From positions 1 to 7,949 of the forward strand of contig JAURFJ010000056.1 in NCBI GenBank assembly GCA_030834365.1: a stretch of DNA of 7,949 nt. The letters run 5' to 3'. Of the stretch, positions 1 through 6,783 are shown one piece after another (the first letter of the stretch is position 1; each line of letters begins with the position of its first letter). The notes beneath the pieces were generated by a model. That model was not told where the DNA came from, made no database searches, and saw nothing but the letters and a program-made list of their open reading frames with translations. The position numbers and the translations under genes are program-made. This DNA comes from Flavobacteriaceae bacterium. Lineage in GTDB: Bacteria; Bacteroidota; Bacteroidia; Flavobacteriales; Flavobacteriaceae.

Positions 1-43
1 GCAGTTCTTCTGATTCTTCAAAAGGTGTATTCTCATAGCGCAT
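1..43 (-). CDS. N-terminus of a protein downstream of prmA, possibly ClpS (partial)
   Basis: An ATG at 43-41 opens a frame that runs off the left edge without a stop and reads MRYENTPFEESEEL. It starts 3 bases after the prmA stop codon, so it is probably the next gene of the same leftward operon. In Flavobacteriia the gene after tpiA-prmA is often clpS, the adaptor that delivers N-degron substrates to the ClpAP/ClpCP protease. ClpS proteins commonly begin with a variable acidic tail, which this glutamate-rich stretch would fit. Fourteen codons are too few to identify a family, so the ClpS name rests on synteny alone. No Shine-Dalgarno sequence precedes the ATG; the upstream bases are A/T-rich. 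Confidence 0.45.
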   Translation of the reverse strand, partial: MRYENTPFEESEEL

Positions 44-46
44 ACG

Positions 47-889
47 CTAAATTATAAATTTTGCACAAACCCAATTGTCCTTCACCGAGTGATCCTGGTA
101 GCTAAATCGGTTCGATTCAAAGGCGCTTTTAAGGTCACTCAGGTCTTCGCTATAGAATCCGCTGATAAGAATAATCCCTCCAGAAGCGAGCACACGTGCA
201 TAATCTGCCGCTTGATCGAGCAACACATTCTTGTTAATATTGGCAAATAGCACATCATAAGATCGGCTGATTGCAGAGAAGTCTTTAGCCTGCCAGACCT
301 TCACCGATACGTCGTTGCGCTCGGCGTTCTCTAGGCTATTTTCTACGCACCAATCGTCGCAGTCAAAGGCCTCAACAGGATTGGCTCCCTTTTTGGCGGC
401 CAGAATACCTAGAACAGCCGTTCCGCAGCCCACGTCAAGTACCGATTTACCTCTCAAGTCGAGGGCATCAATAGCCTCTAGCATCTGATAAGTGGTCTGG
501 TGGTGTCCGGTACCAAAACTCATCTTGGGCTCGATAATGAGCTCTATGTCGGTCAGACAGGGCTGGTGAAAAGGAGCCCTTACACTCAACCTATTTTCTA
601 TACGTATAGGCTCAAAACTAGACTCCCATTTTGCGTTCCAGTTCTCCTGCACGATCTCCTTCACCTCAAAACGAATAGACTGGGCAAGACTGCTAGCTAA
701 TGGAAAATGGACAGCTGAATCTAAGCGTATTCCGTCGAACTGTTGTTTTTCAACATAGGCGATAAGGCCGTTTTCGGTTTCTTCAAACGTATCAAACGGA
801 AGTGCCGAAAGCTCGGCCAATAAGATATCCCTAACCTCATCTGAAGGGTCAATAACAAACGCAATTGCAAGGTAAATGGTCTCGGCCAT
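47..889 (-). CDS. prmA: Ribosomal protein L11 methyltransferase PrmA
   Basis: This is a cytoplasmic class I SAM-dependent methyltransferase of 280 residues that, by family, trimethylates ribosomal protein L11. The N-terminal half (about 1-115) is the substrate-recognition domain. The catalytic half carries the PrmA hallmark EPKMSFGTGHHQTT (120-133), then SAM motif I VLDVGCGTAVLGILAAKKGA (150-169), an acidic segment EAFDCDD (173-179) expected to hold the ribose, and FANINKNVL (215-223), the family's version of the NPP(Y/F)-like catalytic loop. The end, VKDNWVCAKF (269-278), is also typical of PrmA. The length suits the short Bacteroidota form. The ATG shares its A with the last base of the tpiA stop codon (TAATG), so translation is probably coupled to tpiA. 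No key element is missing. Confidence 0.95.
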   Translation of the reverse strand: MAETIYLAIAFVIDPSDEVRDILLAELSALPFDTFEETENGLIAYVEKQQFDGIRLDSAVHFPLASSLAQSIRFEVKEIVQENWNAKWESSFEPIRIENRLSVRAPFHQPCLTDIELIIEPKMSFGTGHHQTTYQMLEAIDALDLRGKSVLDVGCGTAVLGILAAKKGANPVEAFDCDDWCVENSLENAERNDVSVKVWQAKDFSAISRSYDVLFANINKNVLLDQAADYARVLASGGIILISGFYSEDLSDLKSAFESNRFSYQDHSVKDNWVCAKFII

Positions 890-1641
890 TAAGAGGCGGC
901 TTTTACAATAGCCAAGAAATCGTCGGCTTGCAGAGAGGCTCCGCCAATTAGCCCTCCGTCTATGTCGGGCTTAGAGAATAGCTCGGAGGCATTTGAAGGC
1001 TTAACACTTCCACCATACAAAATACGCGTGCGCTCGGCTACAGCGTCTGAGAATTGATTTCTCAAATATTCTCTTATAAAGGCATGCATTTCTTGTGCTT
1101 GTTCTGGAGAGGCCGTTTCTCCGGTACCTATGGCCCATACAGGTTCATAAGCTAGTATTACCCCGCTCATTTGGTCTGCAGAAACCCCAGACAATCCATT
1201 AGAAAGCTGGGCCTTAACCACATCAAAATGCGCCGAGGCTTTGCGCTCGCCCAATTGCTCTCCAAAGCAAAAAATGATCTGCATGCCTGCAGCCAGGGCA
1301 CTTTTTACTTTTTCGTTGATCAACTCATCTGATTCGCCATAGCTATCACGTCGTTCAGAGTGACCTAAGATAACGGTTGAGGCCCCCACTGACTTGAGCA
1401 TAGAAGATGAAATTTCTCCAGTATGGGCCCCGCTTTCAGCCGCATTCATATTCTGAGCCGCCAGTCGTATACCGCTTTCGTTGATCCACTTATTTACCGC
1501 ATGAAGATGCACAAAAGGCGGAGCGACATACACCTCTGTACCCGAAGGACTGTAGCCCTCCATTAACGCTTTCACTAATACCTCAGCCTCATTGAGGTCT
1601 TTATTCATTTTCCAATTCGCAGCTACAACAGCAGTTCTCAT
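889..1641 (-). CDS. tpiA: Triosephosphate isomerase
   Basis: The enzyme interconverts dihydroxyacetone phosphate and glyceraldehyde 3-phosphate in glycolysis and gluconeogenesis. From the ATG at 1641 it is 250 residues, the normal length for the family. It opens with AANWKMN (substrate-binding N9 and K11), has the electrophilic histidine in GHSERR (H94), the catalytic base in AYEPVWAIGTG (E166, start of flexible loop 6), and phosphate-binding loops LYGGSVKPSN (208-217) and GGLIGGASL (229-237). An in-frame ATG at 1692 would add 17 residues but lies inside the upstream gene and before the universal N-terminal strand, so I reject it. The chosen start is 10 bases after the upstream stop, with no Shine-Dalgarno sequence. 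The stop overlaps the prmA start by one base. Confidence 0.96.
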   Translation of the reverse strand: MRTAVVAANWKMNKDLNEAEVLVKALMEGYSPSGTEVYVAPPFVHLHAVNKWINESGIRLAAQNMNAAESGAHTGEISSSMLKSVGASTVILGHSERRDSYGESDELINEKVKSALAAGMQIIFCFGEQLGERKASAHFDVVKAQLSNGLSGVSADQMSGVILAYEPVWAIGTGETASPEQAQEMHAFIREYLRNQFSDAVAERTRILYGGSVKPSNASELFSKPDIDGGLIGGASLQADDFLAIVKAAS

Positions 1642-1651
1642 AGTTTTCAAT

Positions 1652-2734
1652 TTACATGTCGTTAAAATGTCTTTTATCAATAATGGTGGCACGCTCTAAA
1701 TAAAGCGCCCCAGGATTGGATCGAATAATAGTTTTCACCGTAGTTTGGTCGGACAAATGCCAATAAAATATTTGCCCAAAACGCGCGTAAAAGGCGGCAA
1801 TAGCCTCGTTTGATGAGGCGGTCATTCCGTATACCTGATATCCTTGTTTTTGCAATCGCTCGGCCGCTTCGACTACTCGCCTAAGCCCGTCTTGGTCGGC
1901 CTGATCAAGGTCGTAAGCGGTGATGAGCAAAGCCTTTTGCGCTAACAGCAAGTCAGCAGTATAATCGACTCCGTCTCGCATCATAGTGAAATCGTGAATG
2001 GGAGGCTCATACCCTTGCTGAATCAAGGTGGTCTCCACAATTCCCGTAAATGATCCAGGGTGTTCTGGAAACGACCCGTCTGTTACAATGCGCTCTTTAC
2101 GCCCCTCAAACTCAAACTCCCAACTGTATTCGTAGATCTCCTGAGCGGCGTCTACTGGGATACGCATTGAAGACTCAATGTTGGCCCCAATATGATAGGG
2201 TCTAAAATCAAAAACCGGAAGGTGGTTGAGCACATAGTAAGCGTAAATCCCGCAGAATACCGCACTCATAGTCAATAGCAGCAGGCGCATTCTGCCCTTG
2301 AAAATGGGTTGAATATGCGCCGAATTAAACCACAACCAAAGCACAAAAACAAGCAAGACAACGTCTTTGGTGAACGACTCCCAAGGGGTGAGTTTGATGG
2401 CATCACCAAAACATCCGCAGTCAGTAACTTTATTGAAATAGGCCGAATAAAACGTCAAGAAGGTAAAAAAGACAATCATCGCCAAAAGGCTGTAGAGGGT
2501 GAATTTTTTATACGACCCGAGCCACAGAAAAATCCCCAACAACACCTCAAATACCACCAAGAATAAGGCTAACTCTAGGGCCAAAGGAGAAAGAGAGGGC
2601 AGATTCAGCACGCCGGCTCCGAAATACTCCTCTAGTTTAAATGAAAAACCAACGGGGTCGTTTAACTTAATCAGACCAGAGAGAATGAACACAAAACCGG
2701 TTAGGGCGCGAATAAGATGCGTTAAGCCCTTCAT
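1652..2734 (-). CDS. BT_3928-like DoxX/MauE-type membrane protein with soluble C-terminal domain
   Basis: This is a 360-residue inner-membrane protein of unknown function, resembling the BT_3928 family that is conserved in Bacteroidota next to tpiA. Hydrophobic segments lie near 7-23, 51-72, 78-98, 121-137 and 149-169. The first part resembles DoxX/MauE proteins, including the DCGCFGD motif (105-111) after the third segment. MauE-type proteins are linked to disulfide or redox maturation. Residues about 180-360 form a soluble region, with VFDFRPYHIGANI (174-186) and PIHDF (245-249) of the kind seen in this family. Its end, including SNPGALYL (339-346), suggests a thioredoxin-like fold, yet no cysteine occurs after C161, so it cannot be a CxxC oxidoreductase. 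The start overlaps the DUF1599 stop as ATGA. A quinone- or thiol-linked role is inference only. Confidence 0.85.
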   Translation of the reverse strand: MKGLTHLIRALTGFVFILSGLIKLNDPVGFSFKLEEYFGAGVLNLPSLSPLALELALFLVVFEVLLGIFLWLGSYKKFTLYSLLAMIVFFTFLTFYSAYFNKVTDCGCFGDAIKLTPWESFTKDVVLLVFVLWLWFNSAHIQPIFKGRMRLLLLTMSAVFCGIYAYYVLNHLPVFDFRPYHIGANIESSMRIPVDAAQEIYEYSWEFEFEGRKERIVTDGSFPEHPGSFTGIVETTLIQQGYEPPIHDFTMMRDGVDYTADLLLAQKALLITAYDLDQADQDGLRRVVEAAERLQKQGYQVYGMTASSNEAIAAFYARFGQIFYWHLSDQTTVKTIIRSNPGALYLERATIIDKRHFNDM

Positions 2735-3270
2735 GATCTATCGAGATGAATTAAAGCGAAGACGGCGTAATTGAGCATGTCTTGGTAGTTGGCCTCAATG
2801 CCTTCGCTAACTAGCGTTTTACCCTGATTGTCTTCGATCTGTTTTACGCGTAAAACCTTCTGTAGAATAAGATCCGTAAGTGAACTGACGCGCATGTCTC
2901 TCCACGCCTCTCCGTAGTCGTGATTTTTATCTAGCATTAGGGCCTTGCACTGGGCTACCTTTCGCTCGTAAAGTTCAAGGGCCTGTTCGGGCGACAAATC
3001 AGGCTGCTCTGATGGGCCCAATTCTACCTGGATCAAGGCCATGACTGCATAATTTACAATTCCGATGAATTCGTCTACTTCACCTTCTGCTATTTTAGAT
3101 TGCGCATTAGTTTGCAAACCGCGGATGCGTTGTGCCTTGATGAAAATCTGGTCCGTTAAAGACGCCAATCGAAGAATGCGCCAAGCTGTTCCGTAGTCTA
3201 ACGTTTTCTTCTTAAACAGTGTTTTACACCGCTCTATACTTTGGTCAAATTGAGAAGAAGTATCACTCAT
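2731..3270 (-). CDS. DUF1599 (Nmad1-type) protein with two tandem domain copies
   Basis: This 179-residue cytoplasmic protein has no signal peptide or membrane segment. It resembles the DUF1599 family, which Pfam also calls nucleotide modification associated domain 1. The protein is an internal duplication. Repeat 1 has C15, DYGTAWR (25-31), ASLTDQI (36-42) and NYAVMALI (73-80). Repeat 2 has C108, DYGEAWR (118-124), SSLTDLI (129-135) and NYAVFALI (167-174). The offset is 93 to 94 residues. The biochemical function is not established; a nucleotide-related role is only suggested by the domain name. It is the first gene of the leftward operon, preceded by a TATATTTG box, and its TGA overlaps the ATG of the next gene. 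The ATG at 3270 gives a short polar lead before the first repeat and lacks a Shine-Dalgarno sequence. Confidence 0.85.
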   Translation of the reverse strand: MSDTSSQFDQSIERCKTLFKKKTLDYGTAWRILRLASLTDQIFIKAQRIRGLQTNAQSKIAEGEVDEFIGIVNYAVMALIQVELGPSEQPDLSPEQALELYERKVAQCKALMLDKNHDYGEAWRDMRVSSLTDLILQKVLRVKQIEDNQGKTLVSEGIEANYQDMLNYAVFALIHLDRS

Positions 3271-3319
3271 AAATGTATTGGCCTGTTAACGTAACTTAGG
3301 GCATTAGAAATCGCTTGTC

Positions 3320-3327
3320 CAAATATA
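3320..3327 (-). promoter_or_regulatory. Candidate -7 box (TATATTTG) of the DUF1599-tpiA-prmA operon
   Basis: On the minus strand the bases read TATATTTG, a full match to the Bacteroidota -7 consensus TAnnTTTG, about 50 bases upstream of the DUF1599 ATG. Transcription would start near 3313, giving a leader of roughly 43 bases. No clear TTTG-type -33 element lies 19-21 bases further upstream, where the sequence falls inside folP. The call therefore rests on one box and position. Confidence 0.4.
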
Positions 3328-3332
3328 AAGGA
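3327..3332 (+). promoter_or_regulatory. Shine-Dalgarno-like site of folP
   Basis: The bases AAAGGA lie 7 bases before the folP ATG. This is the only start in the window preceded by a recognisable purine-rich ribosome binding site, and it supports the ATG at 3340. The site touches the candidate -7 box read on the opposite strand. Confidence 0.5.
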
Positions 3333-3339
3333 TTCACTC

Positions 3340-4173
3340 ATGACGATTACCTTAAATCAGCAGCTTCTTGACCTAAGTACCCCGCGAGTTATGGCCATTA
3401 TGAACCTTACTCCAGACTCATTTTACGACGGCGGGCAACTGAAGAACCATGAGCAACTGCTCGCTAAGGTTCAGCAGTTCATAGATGAAGGAGCCTCGAT
3501 TATCGATCTTGGTGGATATTCTACCCGCCCTGGTGCTGTGAACATATCAGTAGAAGAAGAGATGAGCCGCGTTGTCCCTGTGGTGCAGCTTATCCGCGAG
3601 CATTTTAAGAACATTCCTTTGTCGGTAGATACCTTTAGGTCTCAGGTGGCACGTTCGGCTCTCGAGCAGGGAGCCTCAATGGTCAACGACGTCAGCGGAG
3701 CCACAGCAGACGATTTAATGCTCGACCTTATCTCTGAATACCAAGTTCCATATGTGGGCATGCACATGAGGGGAACCCCTCAGACCATGATTACCCTGAC
3801 CGATTACCAGGATATTGTCTTTGAAATCAGGTACTTTTTTTCAACACTTGCCGAGAAAGCGGCCAAGCGAAATATCAATGACCTTATTATCGATCCTGGC
3901 CTCGGATTTGCCAAAACAATCGCTCAAAACTTTCACCTGCTTTACCATCTTGATGCATTTAAGCTACTAGACCTTCCGGTACTTATTGGTTTGAGCAGAA
4001 AATCTATGATCTATAAAACGCTAAACACTACCCCCGAAAATGCCTTAAATGGCAGCAGTGCGCTGCACATGGCTGCCCTAGAACGCGGAGCCCACTTACT
4101 ACGAGTTCACGATGTAAAGGAGGCTCAAGAATGCATCAAACTGTATACCCAACTGCGAGATGCAGCCTCTTAG
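3340..4173 (+). CDS. folP: Dihydropteroate synthase
   Basis: The enzyme condenses p-aminobenzoate with 6-hydroxymethyl-dihydropterin diphosphate to make dihydropteroate in folate synthesis, and is the sulfonamide target. At 277 residues it is a single-domain TIM-barrel protein of normal length. The family motifs appear in order: VMAIMNLTPDSFYDGG (17-32, loop 1 with N22 and D26), DLGGYSTRPGA (56-66, loop 2 with T62, R63, P64), SVDTFR (95-100, D97), VNDVSG (115-120), MHMRGTPQTM (141-150), IDPGLGFAKT (184-193, D185), GLSRKSM (217-223, K221) and RVHDV (255-259, R255 and H257). These are the pterin- and diphosphate-binding residues known in this family, and all are intact. It leads a two-gene rightward unit with cdaA, a linkage common in Bacteroidota. 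Confidence 0.96.
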   Translation: MTITLNQQLLDLSTPRVMAIMNLTPDSFYDGGQLKNHEQLLAKVQQFIDEGASIIDLGGYSTRPGAVNISVEEEMSRVVPVVQLIREHFKNIPLSVDTFRSQVARSALEQGASMVNDVSGATADDLMLDLISEYQVPYVGMHMRGTPQTMITLTDYQDIVFEIRYFFSTLAEKAAKRNINDLIIDPGLGFAKTIAQNFHLLYHLDAFKLLDLPVLIGLSRKSMIYKTLNTTPENALNGSSALHMAALERGAHLLRVHDVKEAQECIKLYTQLRDAAS

Positions 4174-4183
4174 CACGAAATTG

Positions 4184-4191
4184 TACCTTTG
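4184..4191 (+). promoter_or_regulatory. Candidate -7 box (TACCTTTG) in front of cdaA
   Basis: TACCTTTG matches the Bacteroidota -7 consensus TAnnTTTG in the 30-base gap between folP and cdaA. Transcription would start near 4197, leaving a leader of only about 6 bases before the cdaA ATG. No TTTG-like -33 element is visible at the expected distance, which falls in the end of folP. It could provide cdaA with expression independent of folP, but is a sequence match only. Confidence 0.35.
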
Positions 4192-4203
4192 AAAAAATAG
4201 ACG

Positions 4204-4986
4204 ATGAATCTCACCGATTTCTTAACCTTCAAGATCACCGATGCCATTGACATTCTGCTGGTGGCCTTGTTGCTTTACTATGTTTATCGGCTACTGAAGG
4301 GTTCTGTGGCCATCAATATTTTCATCGGATTGGTGATCGTTTGGGGCTTCTGGAATGTGACCCGATTGCTAGAGATGAAAATGATCAGCAACATAGTTGG
4401 CGGATTTATGCAAGTCGGATTCATCGTTTTGGTGGTCGTCTTTCAGCAAGAGATCCGGCGATTTTTATTGGTGCTGGGATCCGGAAACTTCTCAGCAAAG
4501 AAGATGGGCCGCTTCTTTCGATTTGTTCGGGCTGAAAAAAAAGAACCACGCACCAATATTGGTGCGCTAGTGGAGGCCTGTGAAAAATTAAGCATGCAGC
4601 GACTTGGAGCGCTCATTGTTATTGAACGAAACGACAGCCTTGATTTTGTGAAAAACAGCGGAGACACCATGGACATCACCTTAAATGCTCCGATTATCGA
4701 GAGTATCTTCTACAAGAATAGTCCACTTCACGACGGGGCAGCCATCATTAAAGGAAATAAGATCATAGCTACCCGTGTTATTTTGCCCGTTAGCAACGCT
4801 AAAGACATTCCCGCTCAATACGGCTTGAGGCATAAAGCAGCAATCGGCATTACCGAAAACACCGATGCCATTTGTCTAGTGGTTAGTGAAGAGCGGGGAG
4901 AAATCTCCTATATCAAAGAAAAGAACTTTGTGAGCTTCGACTCTATAGTAATGCTTAAAGAAAAAATTAAGCGCGACCTAGCGTAA
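4204..4986 (+). CDS. cdaA: Membrane-anchored diadenylate cyclase CdaA
   Basis: The enzyme makes the second messenger c-di-AMP from two ATP molecules. The 260-residue protein has the CdaA architecture: three membrane segments (about 13-30, 35-51 and 62-80), a basic linker (about 98-116), then a DAC (DisA_N) domain from about 118. DAC signatures are GALIVIER (135-142), LHDGAAII (175-182, with the catalytic DGA), RVILPVS (191-197), the RH motif at 209-211, and SEERGEIS (228-235). The third position of the usual RHR motif is lysine (RHKAAIGITE), a conservative change. At 4536-4566 an A8 run is followed by a perfect 18-base palindrome at the linker/DAC junction. It follows folP by 30 bases and has no Shine-Dalgarno sequence. 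No partner such as CdaR is seen, as expected outside Firmicutes. Confidence 0.93.
   Translation: MNLTDFLTFKITDAIDILLVALLLYYVYRLLKGSVAINIFIGLVIVWGFWNVTRLLEMKMISNIVGGFMQVGFIVLVVVFQQEIRRFLLVLGSGNFSAKKMGRFFRFVRAEKKEPRTNIGALVEACEKLSMQRLGALIVIERNDSLDFVKNSGDTMDITLNAPIIESIFYKNSPLHDGAAIIKGNKIIATRVILPVSNAKDIPAQYGLRHKAAIGITENTDAICLVVSEERGEISYIKEKNFVSFDSIVMLKEKIKRDLA
4536..4542 (+). other. In-frame A_AAA_AAA heptamer, possible slippage site in cdaA
   Basis: The run of eight A (4535-4542) reads GAA AAA AAA GAA in frame (E111-K112-K113-E114), giving an A_AAA_AAA heptamer in the register used for -1 frameshifting. It is 6 bases before the palindrome at 4549-4566. Reading shifted by -1 meets TGA at 4581-4583 after 13 codons, and by +1 meets TAG at 4568-4570. 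Either shift would yield a protein with the membrane segments but no cyclase domain. Comparable T7 or T8 runs occur in folP and, on the coding strand, the ABC gene, so chance is a serious alternative. Confidence 0.25.
4549..4566. repeat. Perfect 18-base palindrome inside cdaA
   Basis: The bases CGCACCAATATTGGTGCG equal their own reverse complement. They encode R116-T-N-I-G-A121 at the start of the DAC domain. As RNA they could fold into a 7-base-pair stem, five of the pairs G-C, with an AUAU loop. No U-run follows, so it is not a terminator. Its function, if any, is unknown. Confidence 0.85.
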
Positions 4987-5004
4987 TTATAAAGAAATCT
5001 GGGT

Positions 5005-6783
5005 CTAAGCGCTCTGATCGACTACTTCGAGAAACTGGGCCTTATACAATTCGTTATAAGCGCCTTTTCGTTTGAGTAACTCTTCATGTGTGCCTTCTTC
5101 TACAACGCGCCCTTGTTCGAGCACAATGATGCGATCGGCTTTTTGGACAGTTGCTAGTCGATGTGCAATAATTATCGATGTTCGCCCCTTAGTGATGCGC
5201 TCAGTGGCACGTTGAATCAATTGTTCTGCATAGGTGTCAACCGAAGAGGTTGCCTCGTCTAAGACCAATATACTCGGATTTGAGACATAGGCTCGTAAGA
5301 AGGCTATCAGTTGGCGCTGTCCGCTAGACATTGTGCTGCCGCGTTCAGTTACGCGAAAATCATATCCGCCTGGTAGCTGCTCGATAAACTCATGCACCCC
5401 TATGTCTTTTGCGGCCTGAACAATGGACTCACGACTCACGTTTGAATTACCCAGGCTTATGTTATTGGCGATAGTGTCGGCAAACAAAAACACATCTTGA
5501 AGCACGACGGCTATGTGTCTACGAAGGCACTCTAGGCTATAGTCACGAACGTCTACTCCGTCTACCTTAATGCTACCTTCTTTGATATCGTAAAAGCGAT
5601 TGAGCAAGTTGATGATCGTCGACTTTCCAGCACCGGTAGAACCCACTATAGCTACACAAGACCCTTGTTTTACACTGAAGTCAACTCCTTTCAAAACCTG
5701 CTTCTCATTGTCGTAGCTGAATTTGACTGCCTCAAAATCGATAACCCCTTGAATGGCGTCAACTTCTTTTGTACCCTTGTCTTCTATGTGGTCTTCGGTT
5801 TCAAGAATGGCAAACACCCTAGAGGCCGCCACCATCCCCATCTGCAACACATTAAACTTATCGGCAATATGTCTTAACGGGCGAAACAGTAAGGAAGAAA
5901 GCAAAATAAAGGTGAAAATATCTCCATAGCGCTCGGCCGTAATTCCGCCGACATTCTGAACGCCTCCGTACCAAACAATGAGCCCAACTGTGATCGAAGA
6001 AAGCAATTCGGCTACAGCAAAAAAGATAGAGTTGTACCAAACCGTTTTCAACCAGGCGTCTTGATGCTTCTTGTTTATCTGCTCGAAGGCATCGGCCTCG
6101 GTCTGCTCACGGTGAAAAAGTTGTACAATTTTGATTCCAGCCAAACGCTCTTGGGCAAATGAGTTCAAGGCAGCAATTTGCCCCCTGACCTCAACGAAAG
6201 CGACTTTCATCGCCTTTTGAAACCACCTAGTAGCATATAGAATTAGCGGCATAATGGCAAATACCAGAAAAGCTAACCTGTAGTTCAATACTAACATGAC
6301 ACTCGCCACCACTACCATCTTCAGAACATCTGCGACAATCATAAAGAATCCTTGGCTAAAGATCTCTCCTATCTTTTGCATATCAGAAACAGCACGGGTG
6401 ACCAAAACGCCAATAGACGACTTGTCATAATACGCCATCCTAAAGCGGATCATTTTCGACACCAATCTAACCCTGACGTCTTGAATGACCGACTCACCCA
6501 GCAAATTAGCCGTGTAGGTGAATAAGAGTTGAAAAAAAACCTCTCCCAGTAACACTAGGCTCATAGTAATCACCAGCGAGAAAAGAAGATTGGCGTCTCT
6601 ATTAGTGATCGCCTCATCGATCAACTGCCCAACTAGTGAAGGGGTAAGAACGGCGAAACCAGAAATAAGCAGCGCAGAAATGGCGGAGATTAAAAAAACT
6701 CCGGTATAGGGCTTGGTGTACGCAAAAATCTTCGCGAACAACTTAAAATCGAATTTAGTTTTTGAAGATTTCTCAGCTTGCAT
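5005..6783 (-). CDS. MsbA-like type IV ABC exporter (fused membrane and ATPase domains)
   Basis: This is a 592-residue half-transporter expected to act as a homodimer or heterodimer in the inner membrane. Six hydrophobic segments lie near 26-47, 66-90, 145-165, 166-184, 250-272 and 286-304. The ATPase domain begins around 345 and is complete: A-loop tyrosine Y357, Walker A GSTGAGKST (381-389), Q-loop Q429, signature MSSGQRQ (485-491, a variant of LSGGQ), Walker B ILVLDEA (505-511) with catalytic E510, and H-loop H541. The substrate cannot be read from sequence; lipid, peptide or drug export are all possible. The ATG at 6783 lies inside the end of truA (11-base overlap), indicating one transcript. 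The gene ends 18 bases from the convergent cdaA stop. Confidence 0.93.
   Translation of the reverse strand: MQAEKSSKTKFDFKLFAKIFAYTKPYTGVFLISAISALLISGFAVLTPSLVGQLIDEAITNRDANLLFSLVITMSLVLLGEVFFQLLFTYTANLLGESVIQDVRVRLVSKMIRFRMAYYDKSSIGVLVTRAVSDMQKIGEIFSQGFFMIVADVLKMVVVASVMLVLNYRLAFLVFAIMPLILYATRWFQKAMKVAFVEVRGQIAALNSFAQERLAGIKIVQLFHREQTEADAFEQINKKHQDAWLKTVWYNSIFFAVAELLSSITVGLIVWYGGVQNVGGITAERYGDIFTFILLSSLLFRPLRHIADKFNVLQMGMVAASRVFAILETEDHIEDKGTKEVDAIQGVIDFEAVKFSYDNEKQVLKGVDFSVKQGSCVAIVGSTGAGKSTIINLLNRFYDIKEGSIKVDGVDVRDYSLECLRRHIAVVLQDVFLFADTIANNISLGNSNVSRESIVQAAKDIGVHEFIEQLPGGYDFRVTERGSTMSSGQRQLIAFLRAYVSNPSILVLDEATSSVDTYAEQLIQRATERITKGRTSIIIAHRLATVQKADRIIVLEQGRVVEEGTHEELLKRKGAYNELYKAQFLEVVDQSA

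Noticed and set aside
485..491. Signature MSSGQRQ in the ABC protein (residue numbers), considered as a degenerate, inactive ATPase.
   Set aside because: All other ATPase motifs, including catalytic E510 and H541, are intact, and variants of LSGGQ with this form are common in Bacteroidota exporters.
1642..1692. An upstream in-frame ATG that would extend tpiA by 17 residues.
   Set aside because: The extension overlaps the end of the upstream gene and precedes the invariant N-terminal strand of triosephosphate isomerase. The ATG at 1641 gives the standard 250 residues.
4953..4972. GCTTAA/TTAAGC inverted repeat near the end of cdaA, considered as a terminator.
   Set aside because: It has only six mostly A-T pairs, lies wholly inside the coding sequence and is not followed by a T-run.
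6532..6539. A8 run (T8 on the coding strand) in the ABC gene, considered as a slippage site.
   Set aside because: It encodes two phenylalanines in a membrane segment, and no inverted repeat was seen right after it in the reading direction. It is noted only as evidence that such runs are not rare here.
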